From Isochrysis galbana (lineage: Eukaryota > Haptophyta > Isochrysidales > Isochrysidaceae), in assembly GCA_018136815.1 (NCBI GenBank), contig CM030936.1, positions 4,911,207-4,975,206 of the forward strand: 64,000 bases of DNA, written 5' to 3'. The position numbers and the translations under genes were made by a program. The stretch's first letter is position 1; each line of letters opens with the position of its first letter. Below are positions 29,118-41,300 of this stretch, piece by piece. The notes below the pieces were generated by a model, which did no database searches, was not told the origin of the DNA, and worked only from the letters and a program-made list of their open reading frames with translations.

Positions 29118-32100
29118 ATGCAGCACCGCCCACGCTCGGCCTCCGACAGTGCCCAGCGCCTCTCACAGCTCTCACAGCTCTCACACTCGCTAGCACCGCC
29201 CACACGCAGCCAACCATTCCGCAGCAGCTCCGCCTCGCCGTCGCCCAGCTATGCTAGGAGGGTCGACAAGGTCTACTCTTCCTCGCAAATCTCAGACGAG
29301 ATGCACGCCAAGTGCTCTACGATGAGAGAGGAGATTGAGGAGCAGCTCGAGCCGTCTTCACAGCACTGTACAGCGCGCTCCTCGGCTATGGACTCGTCGA
29401 CACACTCTGTTGACCTTCAGAGCGCCGAGAGCCAGAAGACTGATGACTACTGGAGCAAGCGCACTCGGCGCTTCTCGATGCCCGCGAGGATCGGCGCGAC
29501 GATGCAGCTCGACTTGATCGATGTGAAGCGGCGCTCGCCGCTTCCCCAGTCGCCCAACACTGTTGCACCCTTCGTCGCTGAGTGCAACGTGCCACTTGTC
29601 GTGCCCATCCCCGATGTCGATGATCCGTGCGAATTCACGAGGCCTTCGGCATCTGTGCGGGGCTGCCGAAATCCAAGCCCTGGTTCTCGATCCGCGCTGA
29701 CGCGCGCTTCGGGTACCTCGGAGCCTGGCTTGCCTTGCGGACGTCAGTCTTCCTTCTCAGGCTCGCTCATGTCTCAACAGCAGATCAGCTCCCAGGCACC
29801 GAACCAATGCATGGGGCGTAACAGCTCACCCATCAACCCCTGCTGTGAAAGGGCATTTGGCTTAGTTGGCACATCGAGTACTCCTACGTGCGATGACGCT
29901 CGCGCCGCACAGACTGTGGCCACACCGACGCTCGATACACTCAGTCTTGTGCACTCCAATGATTTCATGAATGAGGCGTGCACCATGGTGTCCGAGGCTC
30001 AGGCCGCGTCGAAAGCTGCCGGGGATGCTGCAAAGCGCGCCGAGGAGGCCGCGAAAAGGGCGCAGCAGGCCGCCACCTTGTGTGATCGTGCCTTCAAGGG
30101 GGCTGAAACTGCCAAGCTAGAAGCCGCCGCGGCCGCTGCCAAGGCTGCAAACCTCGCCACACAGGTGCAGTCGTTGGTGAAACTCTTCGAACAAACGTTT
30201 TCCACGCCGCCTGGACCTGATCAAGATCAAGTTGCCATTGAGATCACTCAACAGGGCACAGAATCACAGAGCGGCAGCAATGACGAGACATCTGCGCAGC
30301 AGCAGGGCCGGTACCACCGAAGGAGAGGCTCAAAGTTTCTAGACATGGAAACACCTAGACCACCCTTCTTGAAGAGTACGAATTCATTGACTTCAGCGCC
30401 ACAAACGAGAGGATCGGCGCAAGTTGGTGCGCCAATGCCTTGCGTAGCGCCGCAACATAACGCGCATACCTGCGCCGTCCTGCCGGCCGAGGTTGACCGG
30501 AGGGAATGTATCGTCGCACCGGCTGAGTTGGACAGAATGGGCTCGCCATGGGCGCCAGGGCCGACCGAGGCTGCTGAACGGTCAGCGTGGCCGGTGCACG
30601 AGGTTGGCGCACAACAGTCGTGCCGCGGCTCCTGTGTCGAAGAGGCGTCCCAAACCATGGGTCTGGATGCGGCGAAACTATCTCCACCCCACAGTGTCCC
30701 TACTGCTGCTGCGCGGACGGCGCCGCCACAAGCGTCCGGACCCAAGACATACCGTCAGCGGCGACGCTCGAGATTCATAGACGTGGCCACGAAAGAGCAG
30801 GAGCATGCACTCGCTTCAGCACTTGCGCCTGAGGGACCCCTTCCCTCGCACAGTCGAAGTCATCCAGCACTCAGCTCGCCAGATTCCCCTTCGTGCGAGG
30901 CGTTCCACGACCTACGATCGCCTGTTGAGGTTCCCACACGGGTTCGCCAGGCCCTCGAAATAGGGGAGGAGGCCGCGCCGGGCTCTGTCGAACTCGCACT
31001 GGACCCAGAGCTCGTCTGCTCCTTCTCGTGCCATGGGATCGAGCCGGGGTGTGATGGGACTGGGCAACACAAAATCAACCAGGATTGCGCATGTATTTGC
31101 TACCCTTTCTGCCAAGACCCTCAGTGTGCGCTTTTCTGCGTCCTCGATGGACACGGCCGGCAGGGAGCCAGTGTGTCTTCGGCGGCGATGGACCACCTCA
31201 TCGAGGATATCGAGAAGCGTCTCATGGACGACGAGGCTATAGTCGACGCGCTTACGCATGCGTTTGAGGTGCCTCGCCAACCCCGCCCCTCCTCGGCCTG
31301 GTCGAGCGGGCAGGCGCATGCGAGCGAGGTGCCGGCATGCAGACGGCCAGGGCCACACGTTTCTTCCTTATCCACATCCCAATGTTGCCTGTTTTACTCG
31401 ACACATAGACGCCGCGCGGCGCTCATCACAGCCCCTTTCCCGCAATGCAACCGACGTCCTGCGATCACCTCCATAAGTAACCAGAAGACTTGTGCGGTAT
31501 GTGTTCGTAGGGGACAAATCAGCATCTAACTGCTTGCACGAGTGTGGACGCCACGCAGTCCGGAGCCTGTGCAATCGCCCTGCTGTTGCACGGGAACAAG
31601 CTTTGGGTTGCAGGTGCTGGTGACTGTCGCGCCGTGTTGGGCGCCATTGATGAAAAGACCGGAGAGCTGCTTGCCGTGCGCCTGTCGCTCGACCACAAAC
31701 CTAGCGATCCCAGCGAGCGAGCGCGCATCATCGCCGCGGGCTCGACCGTCTGGGAGGGAGTCCCTGATCCCGAGGAGGGCTACGAGCCGCCGCGCATTTA
31801 TCGTGATGTCACCAATCGCCAGCTTGGGCCCGGTCTTGCCATGTCGCGTTGTCTCGGCGACCTTGACGATATCGACGCTGGCATCACACCGACACCGACA
31901 GTGCGTTATTGGGACTTGTGCACCGATGGGCCCCGCAACGGACGTCGCGATCTCTTCATTCTCATCGCCAGCGACGGGGTCTGGGAGCACCTCGAAGACG
32001 AGGAGGTGGTCGATCTCATCGGTCAGTACCAAGAGGACGGCCACTCGGCGCGCACCGCCTGCACCAACCTAATGGCGCACGCCGCCCTACGATGGCGGAG

Positions 32101-32233
32101 GGCGGAGGGCAACTACCGTGACGACATCACAGCAATCTGTGCTTACCTACCGTGTGTGAATAAAGAGAGCGAGGCTGCCACACTGCGCGCAGCTCAATCC
32201 AATCCGGGGCTGCGCCCGATTTTCCTCGGGTGA
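29118..32233 (+). CDS. PP2C-family Ser/Thr protein phosphatase with long N-terminal extension
   Basis: Two exons, 29118-31268 and 31523-32233, joined in phase 0 over a 254-nt GT-AG intron; about 953 residues. The C-terminal PP2C domain carries the family's metal-binding and fold motifs: NQDCACICYPF, VLDGHGRQG, SGACAIALLL, GAGDCRAVLG, LSLDHKPSDPSE, AMSRCLGDLD, IASDGVWEHLEDEEVVD and YRDDITAICAYL. All metal-coordinating aspartates expected (DGHG, SDG, RDD) are present, so an active phosphatase is likely. The first 620 or so residues are Ser/Pro-rich and include an Ala-rich coiled coil (about 294-360) and three basic Ser-containing motifs (RRFSMPAR, RRRGSKFLD, RRRSRFID) that look like kinase or docking sites. 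In the intron the open frame continues, so unspliced read-through would truncate the domain. Confidence 0.9.
31269..31522 (+). other. PP2C intron
   Basis: Starts GTGCCT and ends CAG. Removing it joins THAFE to HLTACTSVDATQSG in phase 0, restoring the PP2C helix before the SGACA strand. Confidence 0.75.
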
Positions 32234-32760
32234 ACCTCTAGAGCTCAGAAGAGCGAGCGTGAAGATGGATAAGATCAATCGTTATTGTCCTAGTAGTATA
32301 CCAAAATGTGGGCCAATTCAATTGTATTCGGTCCAAAGGCCTGCCGGCATGGTTTGGGTTTTATGCAATTTTGCGCGCGACACTCCTATGCTGCCATCAT
32401 ATCCTATGCTGCCATCAGATCCCCAGTGACTCGAAGGTTTGTACGCAGAGAATGATGCGAATGTTGGACGTCAATCAACAATCAAGATGTCTGGCAATTG
32501 TGCGCGACTCTCCCGCCATCATATCCCCAGCGGCTCGAAGGTTTGTACGCAGCGAATGTTGGTCGTCAATCAACAATCAAGGAGTCTGGCAATTGTGCGC
32601 GACACTCCCATGCTGCCAACATATGCCGAGTGGCTTGAACGATTGTACAACGATTATGTTGCGAATGCTGTGCTCAATCAAGTCGGCTTCGAACCTGGTT
32701 GCGCGTCCGCTGACGCAACGATCAGCTTGATGTTCTCCGGTTTTCCTTACGGCTGATCCT
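32234..32760 (+). repeat. Downstream region with an approximately 110-bp imperfect tandem repeat
   Basis: Between about 32380 and 32660 a unit containing AATTGTGCGCGACACTCC, a CATATCC/CATATGCC step, a GGCTCGAAGGTTTGTACGCA step and GTCAATCAACAATCAAG is present about three times with indels. A 105-codon frame crosses it but has no known domain. It begins about 150 bp after the PP2C stop. Confidence 0.6.
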
Positions 32761-33203
32761 TTATGTCCTCATATTGACGAGAGTGTGCTGAAGTATAATA
32801 AACCATTTGAGGGAGGGGAGTTCAATCCATCGTACTGTCGACGCGCGCGTGCTATGACGACCCCTCTCAGCCCGACGCTTGAGTATAGAAGAAACATCTC
32901 AACAAACTAATCGCCATGTGCACGGCGTGAGGCAGAGTGCTTGTGTTACTCCTATCTACCCGCCCAGTCCTACCACCTCCCCTTATAAATAGGGATAGGG
33001 CGGTCAAACAGCTATTTTATAACTTCTAAGGGTGAAAATTGAGACCAAGTCAAGATTGAGGATTCATTACGAGATTTTTGGATATGGTGACCGGATAGGT
33101 GTAACTAGCACATATCCGGTGCCCTTTGGTCCTCAGACCCCCCGCGGTAGCCCCCACAGCGATGCGTAACCAGAAAACGCGCAAACAGGCCAAAAATCAC
33201 TAG
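32761..33203. other. Intergenic, no gene recognised
   Basis: AT-richer than average; AATAAA at 32797. No motif identified. Confidence 0.4.
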
Positions 33204-33790
33204 TACTTTGTCTTCCTCGCCAAGCGATTCGGTCACCGCACCTACGAGGAGATCCGCACCCCAGCCCTCAGGTTCTGCGAACACATGGAGGAGGGCATGA
33301 GCGGTGCCATCCTGGCGATGCTGCTCGTCACAGCCTGCGGCATGGGCCGTGGATGTGTGGATGTGGAGACTTCCGCGTGGATTTGGCCAAGGAACGCTAC
33401 CCGTCGATGTGGGCACTCATCGAGCCATACATGGGCCGTTGGTGCAAGGCAAAGCTCATGCTCGTCGGCGACTACTCCGACGAGTACGACAAGATCCCAA
33501 AGACCAAATACATTGGAGACGAGGCCGCCGTCGCGTACCTCTGCATGGAATACATCATGGCGGTCGCGTACGCTGAAACGAGCCCCATGGTGCAAGTGCG
33601 CCGAGCAGCTAGCAAACTCTACGTGGAGAACCAGAAGGCCGTCCTCGCACGCATCACGGGCGCTTTGCCGCAGCGATGCATTTTTGCTGGGCGTGGTGTC
33701 CGACGCGCTGGGGTAGTGGACCACGAGGAAAGATGTGTGGATGGGCCCGGGTGTGGAGGATGGAGTGGTGGGAGTGGTGCCCCTGACTGA
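33204..33790 (+). pseudogene. GQY-type protein paralog, broken or spliced
   Basis: Frame 1 from 33204 encodes YFVFLAKRFGHRTYEEIR and a hydrophobic MSGAILAMLLV; it then stops making sense near 33345. A second frame from 33353 encodes GDFRVDLAKERYPSMW, KAKLMLVGDYSDEYDK and YLCMEYIMAVAYAE. The layout resembles small proteins that start MGQY and contain a GDY motif. The conserved start codon region is lost (TAG at 33201-33203). Either an unrecognised intron or a frameshift separates the two parts. The N-terminal sequence is shared with the Cys-rich gene at 20017-20409. Confidence 0.45.
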
Positions 33791-34400
33791 GCTCGCTCTC
33801 AAGGTGCATCACCACGCTGTGCCCCTCGCCGTCTGCGCGGCGACGCACGACCGTCGGGAACTTGTCGGCGATGCGGAAGCCGTACAAGTTGTCGACGTAC
33901 AGACCTGTCCAGCGACACCTCTTCGCGCCGGGCACGGGCCGGGACTCGCCGCGCAACGGGGTGAAGCCGGCTGCGCTGTGCTCCGCATTGGGGGGCACAG
34001 ACAGGCGCGAGGAGGAGGCGGAGCACGCGCACCGGCGACATGGACGCGGCAGCCATGCCGGTGGGAGAGCGACGGGTGGCGGGAGCCGGTGGCGGGGGGG
34101 GGGGGGGGGGCACGCGGCGGCGGGGCGCGGGGGGGGGGAGGGGGGGGGGGGGGGGAAGGCCCGCCGGAGGCGAGGGCGCAAGAATCATAAAAGTAGTTTT
34201 ATGATTTTATTCTAAGTAGTATCGTTGTTCAGACATTCCTACCTGAAAAAGAAAACAAGCTAAAACGGTGATACCTTCTGTGGCCTGTGGTCCGTGGTGT
34301 TATCTGCGTGCGCCGCGTCTTTGCGCCTGTACTAGCATAACATTCTGAGTGAAAACAAAACTATCACCTGGCCCTCTTTTGACGGAACGCGACTTTGCCC
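33791..34400. other. Intergenic with G-runs; possible minus-strand exon
   Basis: A minus-strand frame (about 33775-33930) encodes RCRWTGLYVDNLYGFRIAD and KFPTVVRRRADGEG, which looks protein-like but is unassigned. G-runs at 34089-34155 are long enough for quadruplexes. Confidence 0.35.
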
Positions 34401-34550
34401 CACTTCCAAGGCGACGCGCTTCATGTCCGAAACCTAGGTTGGGACCTAGTCATCGCCCACCCGCCCTGCACGTACCTCTCCGCCGTCAGTAGTCAACGGC
34501 TCTCCCAAGAACCCGGACGTCGAGCCGCTCTTGAGTCGGCCGCCCTCTGA
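34401..34550 (+). pseudogene. Relic of a chromovirus methyltransferase-like domain
   Basis: 50 codons encode HFQGDALHVRNLGWDLVIAH, PPCTYLSAVSSQ and GRRAALESAAL before a stop. The protein closely matches family A (HFCGDALHIQNLGWDLVVAH, PPCTYLSAVSCQ) although many third positions differ at the DNA level. This is a third, divergent lineage of the same domain, truncated on both sides; repeat F abuts its 3' end. Confidence 0.8.
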
Positions 34551-34665
34551 CGGCGGACGCGGTCGCTTCGCCTGCGCGACAGGTCCGGGGGCCGCCCTGT
34601 GCGGGGGGCCGGGAGAAGGGGAGAGGCTCGCCGGCGCGCTCCATCGCGTCTAACTATAAAGTTAT
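34551..34665 (-). repeat. Repeat F copy (minus strand)
   Basis: Read on the minus strand: AACTTTATAGTTAGACGCGA, TGGAGCGCGCCGG, and a shared GGCGAAGCGACCGCGTCCGC near the end. The same order is found at 42691-42866 on the plus strand. Confidence 0.6.
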
Positions 34666-35087
34666 TTGATGTGTTTTTTTAGAATAATTTTAGCCGCTAC
34701 ACACTTCGCACGACACACCACCGTGATAGTGAGACCACAAGCTGCACTTGGCCTGTGCCACGTAAGCAAGAGGAAACGCTGCAAGCACGACCGTGAGACA
34801 ACGTGCGGGCGAATGCCCAGCTCGCGCCACGTCGACAAAACAAGGTAATAATCACATCTCAATGTTGCAATATGGTACTGTCATTGTGGATTTCTCCACA
34901 TTGACAAACCTGCCAATGCAACAGTCGGCCTTCACACCAATGTGAATCACGTCGGCTGGGCGGGCACATGTAGAAGTTCTCAGATCCTCCGCGAATCCTC
35001 GCCCACGGTATGGGTCTTTGCGAACTCACATCATCTTGAGACGATCTTCTCACCACTCTGCCCAGCTTCAAGACCATCACACAGCGC
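34666..35087. other. Intergenic, no gene recognised
   Basis: No motif identified; it forms the 3' side of the minus-strand exon that follows. Confidence 0.35.
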
Positions 35088-35279
35088 TCAATCTTCGAAC
35101 TCCTCCTTGAAAATCTGGAGTCGCTTGATCATCTCTGGCTTGGCAGGCCAGCCATACTTACGGTACAGATCCCGCTGCGCCACGTTTGCGACCTCGATCT
35201 TCTGCTTCGAGGCAATGATGCGCACACGTGACGCATTTGTCTCCTCTGCCGTCACTTGGGCGTCGGGGAAGACCTCCTG
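35088..35279 (-). CDS. Terminal exon of an unidentified small protein
   Basis: On the minus strand a strong acceptor (CCTCTTGCAG after a pyrimidine tract) opens EVFPDAQVTAEETNASRVRI, followed by ASKQKIEVANVAQRDLYRKY and GWPAKPEMIKRLQIFKEEFE, then a stop at 35088-35090. The well-behaved charged sequence and the splice site argue for a real exon. An upstream exon starting MAHNHHFVVS at about 35474 is possible, but the phases did not match in my reading. I do not recognise the family. Confidence 0.55.
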   Translation of the reverse strand, partial: QEVFPDAQVTAEETNASRVRIIASKQKIEVANVAQRDLYRKYGWPAKPEMIKRLQIFKEEFED

Positions 35280-35551
35280 CAAGAGGGAAGAGAGGAGGCA
35301 AACTTTGAGTCAGAGGGAGAAGTCTCGTGATAGCCTTGGGGGGTGCAGGATGGCGCCGCACCGCGCTCGCCCACTGGGCTGGTCGCACCTTGACGGCAGC
35401 AACCGCAACATCGCGCTCCTGCCGCCCCCCGTCTCAGCTGCGGCCGTACGAGACGACGAAGTGGTGATTATGGGCCATTTTGCGCGCGGTGGCGGCGCCA
35501 GTGTCGGCCAAGATGGATGGCGAGGAAGAAACCGACTGTGAAGAAAAGAAG

Positions 35552-36006
<455 letters not shown>

Positions 36007-36431
36007 GGTCGTTTGCCTTCATTTGGATTTGGTACCCCTCGTTTCCAAAAAAACTTCTAGTATTTTAGCAAAGGCACCCACCTCACAGTGCTCAACCATG
36101 TCTATAAATGGAATGGCGGCTGATGACGTAGTACTCATACTCAAGCGATTGCAATGGATCATAAGAAAGATGGACGAGAACTTTAAAAAATTCATCACAC
36201 CTCTCTTTCCGCCATATGCCAATTCAAAATCTGCCATGCAGGTTATGGCGGAAGCATTGGACAGCATCGGTCCGCCGCCGCCGGGTGGGGTCAACCCGTC
36301 CAACCCCAACCCAAAGTTTTCGACGTACACTATCGAATGTCAGTTCTTATTCAGTTTATTAGATTTCAAGCACAACACGGACATTAAAGACAACTTACAC
36401 AGGATTTGCGAGATTGATAAATCATTCACAC
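36007..36431 (+). mobile_element. Repeat D copy 1 with conserved ORF
   Basis: Homologous to 59624-60100. It contains an ATG at 36098 (MSINGMAADDVVLILKRL, then WIIRKMDENFKKFITPLF, ALDSIGPPPPGGVNPSN and CEIDKSFTL), preserved at protein level in the second copy apart from frameshifts there. No domain is recognised. The opening GTTTGCCTTCATTTG(GATTT)GGTACC is the same short repeat found at 19488 and 19782. Function is unknown; it may be a mobile-element accessory protein or a multicopy gene. The 3' end is replaced by the LINE fragment at 36432. Confidence 0.55.
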
Positions 36432-36745
36432 TGGTCCAGTGGCGTTTCCATAAGTGTCAAGTATATGTATCGCCCTTCCCAATGACTCGTAGGAGTTTAC
36501 TAGGATTTGCGTGTCGTCCGCAAACTGCGAAAGTCTTAACTCTCTAGGTCCTATCGTGATTCCCTTCATTTCCATTTCCGGATCGGCGTTGACTAGGCGT
36601 GTTAGGCCTTCGGCCACTAGGAGAAATGCAAGAGGCGATAGCGGGCACCCTTGGGGCATGCCGCAATAATGTATCGTGAAGGGGTTGCTACGCCTACCGT
36701 TGGCCTTGATCCATCGGGTTGGGAGTGAGTCGACATTTGTTAATA
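36432..36745 (-). pseudogene. LINE reverse transcriptase fragment
   Basis: The minus strand encodes GMPQGCPLSPLAFLLVAEGL and LRLSQFADDTQILVNS, then HILDTYGNATG. PQGCPLSP and F-A-D-D are RT motifs typical of non-LTR retrotransposons. Only about 100 residues remain. One edge falls exactly where the homology between the two repeat D copies ends (after CATTCACACTGGT), so repeat D and the LINE are joined at a breakpoint. Confidence 0.8.
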
Positions 36746-38195
36746 GCGCCAGCCGGCAGCCGGAGGCAGGCGGCAGAGCCAGGGACTGGCTCTGCTGGTC
36801 TGCAGTCTGCAGGGAACAGGGCTCTCCCTCCCCGCACACGGTGGCACAAAGATACGACTTACCGCCCCCCCGCAACTGCCTTCAGATTGCATCCGTGGAG
36901 CGCCTAAATCAGTCTGCACATGGCACATTCACGTTGGCACTTTGGCGGCATGGCACGAAGCAAAAAGAGAGTGGCATCGCGGAGGCCAGGGCAGGCCCAC
37001 CTGCGACAGTGGCCTCCCCCCCCTCATGAGCGTGCGTGAGCAGGCGTGCGAGGCAGGGCTGGGGAGGGTGTGGTGCACGCGAGCGTGTGGAGGAGCGCGC
37101 CAAGCCACCAGCTAAGGGTGTTGTAGGAAGGAGCTCACCTGACCCCGGCATGGAGCAACGTCCGATGGCCGCCACACCTCCGGGAGGCTCGGAAGGCCTC
37201 TGGCGGCGACGGCCGCCACCGTGAATCTCGTTTCTCACTCAAACGAAAAAAATAAAACGCCCGTGAGTAGCTGCCGCCCCCCCCTAGTCCGCCACCGTGA
37301 TGTTTTTCCCGGAAATGCACCCAAATATCCAAAAAAATATGTGGGGCACTCGAGCGCATCTCGGTACGTTAACGTTCGGGCGGTTTTCGCGCCAATGCCG
37401 ATATTCGACAAGATGTGCGAGGCTGGAAAGGGCAATTGGCTCGGCAACTAGGGCAGCATATCGTGAATTGACGTCGTTTGCTGTCACTAGTTGAAATGGA
37501 TGAAAAAAAAGACCATGCCGTCCGCCCGGTCGCGGTGCCAAATTAGCCGCTCTAGCCCTTGGTGACTAGTGGTTAACGTTAACGTCTTGAGTTTTGTGAT
37601 ACGTTCGTACACATTTAACTGCAAAATTATGAGCTTGTGACTTATGGTCCAGTGTGCATAGAACCACGCCTTGTAAACCCAGGGAGTTGGCGTCCAAGGT
37701 TTCCTCGTCATTCCATGTTTGTGCCTCGCATGAAGAGCCTCACTAAAAATATACCGGAGGGGGGCCCGACTGCATTTCGCCCACCGTCTTCGAAGGCCTG
37801 AAATTCGGAATTTCGCCGGAGAACCCCCAACTTTTTTTGCTGATCCATCCTACCGGAACCTATAGGGAGCTTATTTTGCCCTTCATTCATCCATTGTAGC
37901 TGGTGCCCTCCGCACCCCCATAGTGAGTGACCGGGCTACCACTCGGAGACACAGGAGGAAGGGGGGGAAAGATCACCGGGGGGGGGGCCGGCCCACCGGA
38001 CCATATCTAAGCCCTTCACCCCTATCCCCCTAGTAGTGCACGGGGGGAGCCGCCTTATGGCGGGGGGAGAAGGGCCGGGGGAGTGGGGGTGTAGGTGTAG
38101 AAAGTATGCTACGTGCTACGTGTATGTAGTAGGTAGTAGGTAGTGGTTCCATTCGCCGCGAGTGCGGTAAGAATATTAGAAGGTTTTTGTTAGCT
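36746..38195. other. Intergenic, no gene confidently recognised
   Basis: Several open frames, none with a domain I can name. 37221-37451 (plus) and 37487-37890 (minus) are the least biased. Two nearby stretches share GGGGCACTCGAGCGCATC-like and GCCGCCACCGTGA-like words, but not enough to define a repeat. Confidence 0.35.
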
Positions 38196-38325
38196 AGCAT
38201 TCCTAGCCACATACACCGGACGAGCCATGCGCCAACCGCGCACACCCCCATTCGCGACGGAGGGGCTCCGTTGCCGTCGAAGGGCTACGGTCCCGCAGCA
38301 CTAAGGTTATACGAAGGTTATAGGA
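38196..38325 (+). repeat. Repeat H copy 1
   Basis: GCTAGCATTCCTAGCC, an ACCGGA step, GGAGGGGCTCCGTTGCCGTC and AGCACTAAGGTT occur here and, inverted, at 62005-62126. Confidence 0.65.
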
Positions 38326-38395
38326 ACACAACAATAAAACTCTGACGCTTCCTCTGCCCCCCCCCCCCCCCCTCTAGTTCTCCCCTCTCGCGGCA

Positions 38396-41300
38396 ATGCG
38401 CGAGCAGCTCACGCGCGCCGCCGTCGTGGTGGGACCCCACTCTCGCCCTTCCCCTGCCCTTCCCCCCCTCCCCCCCCTCCCAAACTCCTTTCACCGCTTC
38501 CCCCCCACCCCCACCCCCCAAACCCCGCCAAGCCCCTGCATGCAGCGCAGATGCTGACAGCTATCCCGCAGATTGCCCACCCTCCTTCCCTTCCCTTCGC
38601 CTTCCCCCCTTCCCCCGCTCTGCCTCTTTCCACCCCACGCAACACCTCTCTCTCTCCCCTCGGTGGCACCCTCCTCAAAACTCGGCACAACCTCCGCACC
38701 CATCATTTCGCGCAGGTGGTCGCGCTCGCCGCCGCCGTGCAGATTCGACTCTTTGCTGTCAAGAACTATGGTCTGCCCTCCCCTCCTCCCCCCCCCCACC
38801 CTCTCGTCCTTCCGCTGATGACATGCCAGCACTGGCGCCGGCGCACCCATCCGCCCACATGCACGCCCTCACTCCGCAATTTTTGCATGCAGGCCGCGTC
38901 ATCCATGAGTTCGATCCATGGTTCAACTACCGCGCGGCCGAGTACATGGTCAACAACGGGTGGCAAAAGTTCCAAGCTTGGTTTGATGAGGAAGTGTGGT
39001 ATCCCTTAGGAAGACACGTAGGTTCCACAACATATCCTGGCCTTCAGCTCACCGCCTGGGGCATCCACAGTATCCTGCACGCGGCGGGCTACGCCGTCTC
39101 TCTGAATGACGTGTGCGTCTTCATGCCTGCCGGATTTGGAGCCGTCTCGGCGGCAATGACGGGCATGCTCGCCTGGGAGGTGACTCGCCGTCCCAACGCC
39201 GCAGTGGCTGCGACAGCAATCATGGCCATCATACCAGCTCATCTCATGCGCTCGGTTGCCGGCGGCTTCGACAATGAGTCCATTGCTGTACCAGCGCTGG
39301 TGACCACCTTCTACCTCTGGGTGCGCTCGCTCCGCGATGACCGGTCGTGGCCATACGCAGTGCTTTGTGGGTTCTCTTACATCTACATGGTTGCCGCCTG
39401 GGGCGGCTACATCTTTGTACTCAATATGATAGGGCTACATGCTGCCATGCTTGTTGCAGTGGGCTGGTTCTCGAATCGCCTCTGGCTCGCATACACTCTG
39501 TGGTTCCTGATCGGCACCTCGGGGGCCATCTTTGGCCCTGCCCGCTACTTGGTCGGCTGGCAACCATTCCAATCACTCGAGCAACTAGGACCGATGGCCG
39601 TATTTTTCGGGCTTCAGCTCTGGCAGCTTACTGAAGTGTTGGCAGCGCGGAGAAAGCTGGATGCAACAGGCAGGATGCTCCTCCGCCTCAAGATCTTTGG
39701 CTACGTCGGCGTTGCCACGTCGTTTGTCGGAGCCTTCCTCTTGCCGGAAGGCTTCGTTGGCCCTCTCTCGGCGCGTGTTCGTGGCCTCTTCATCAAGCAC
39801 ACGAAGACTGGCAACCCGCTCGTTGACTCTGTCGCAGAACACCAAGCCACTCCGGCTGCCGTCTACTGGCACTACTTCCACTTCACCATCCTCATTACTC
39901 CGCTAGGGTTGATCGCGACGGTGTTCCACAACAAGTCGGACGCCAAGCTCTTCCTTGTAGTTTATACCATTGTCGGAGGCTACTTCTCGGGCAAGATGAT
40001 CCGGCTCGTGCTCCTCATTTCTCCGGCTGCCTCCGTTTGCGCGGGAGGTTTCATCGACTTTGCCATTCGCTTCCTAATGGACGCGATCGCTGAGGGCGAT
40101 GTCGGCGACGTAGCGGTCTCACAGCCCAAGCCACCAAAGGAGACTGGGCGTCCCACCAAGACCGCCAAGCCTCCTAAGGGTGCGAGGAAGCCCCCCACTG
40201 CTCGACTGGAACGTGCGTCATCTGCTTCGGATGCCTCCTCCATCTGGAAGGAGCTCGAGGAGGTGTATGCCGAGAATGTTGTGCTTCGTCGCTCGCTTGG
40301 CCTTCTAATGGTCATCACGCTCTCGCTTGCCGCCTTCCGATTCGTGCCTCATTGTTTTAGCCTCGGAGCGTCTATATCGGAGCCGCAAATTATGGTAAAT
40401 AATTCGTTTATCTTGCTAGTATTCCTGCTCATCTGATGGCGCGGCTTCCCCCTCCGCTTGACCTAGCTAGTTTCTGCTCGGGGCTCGTGAGCTTCGGCAC
40501 TTCTGCCTACCCTCTCATTTGGTACCCATCACCGCCTACTACGTGCTCATTAGGTGCGCGGTCGTCAGCGCGATGGATCTCTTGTCATCATCGACGACTT
40601 CCGCGAGGCGTACTGGTGGTTGCGCGACAACACTCCGGAGGATGCACGCGTCATGGCGTGGTGGGATTACGGTTATCAGGTGTCCGTGGACCCACATCCG
40701 GTGGCGGCGGAGGCGGCGAGGGCGGAGGGGGACGTCTATCCACTAGCTTGGCCTCCACTGACGCTACGGCTCAGCTTTTTTCCCGCCACCAACTCTTTGT
40801 GCAGATCAACGGTGTTGCTAACCGGACGACAATCGCTGACGGGAACACTTGGAACCATGAGCACATCGCCCTGCTAGGCAAGTGCTTAGTCTCTCCAGAA
40901 TCTGCCTCTCACGCCATCACGCGGCACCTAGCCGACTACGTCCTTATTTGGACCACACGCCATGCTGGAATGTACGCGGACGACCTTGCCAAGTCACCGC
41001 ATATGGCTCGAATTGCAGGCTCCGTCTACCCTGACATCAATCCACAGGTATATGCACAGCTTCGCCCCCCCACCCCCACCCCAACACAGAGCCTTTGTCA
41101 TCATCACGCGAGCCCACGACCTGTGGTCCCTCCTCGTCCGCATCTCTCATTTGCTTGAGGCAGTTTGGCCCATATAGCATGCAGGATCTCTTGTTGTTTC
41201 CTTTCACTGCCTACAATACGTATTCCACTCGCAGAACTTCTACATGGATCGCCAAGGTACCCCCTCCAAAATGATGGAAGCCTCGCTGCTGTACAATTTG

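Noticed and set aside
37487-37890. Minus-strand frames near the LINE RT fragment as the N-terminal part of the same LINE
   Set aside because: No endonuclease or RT motif could be seen in them.
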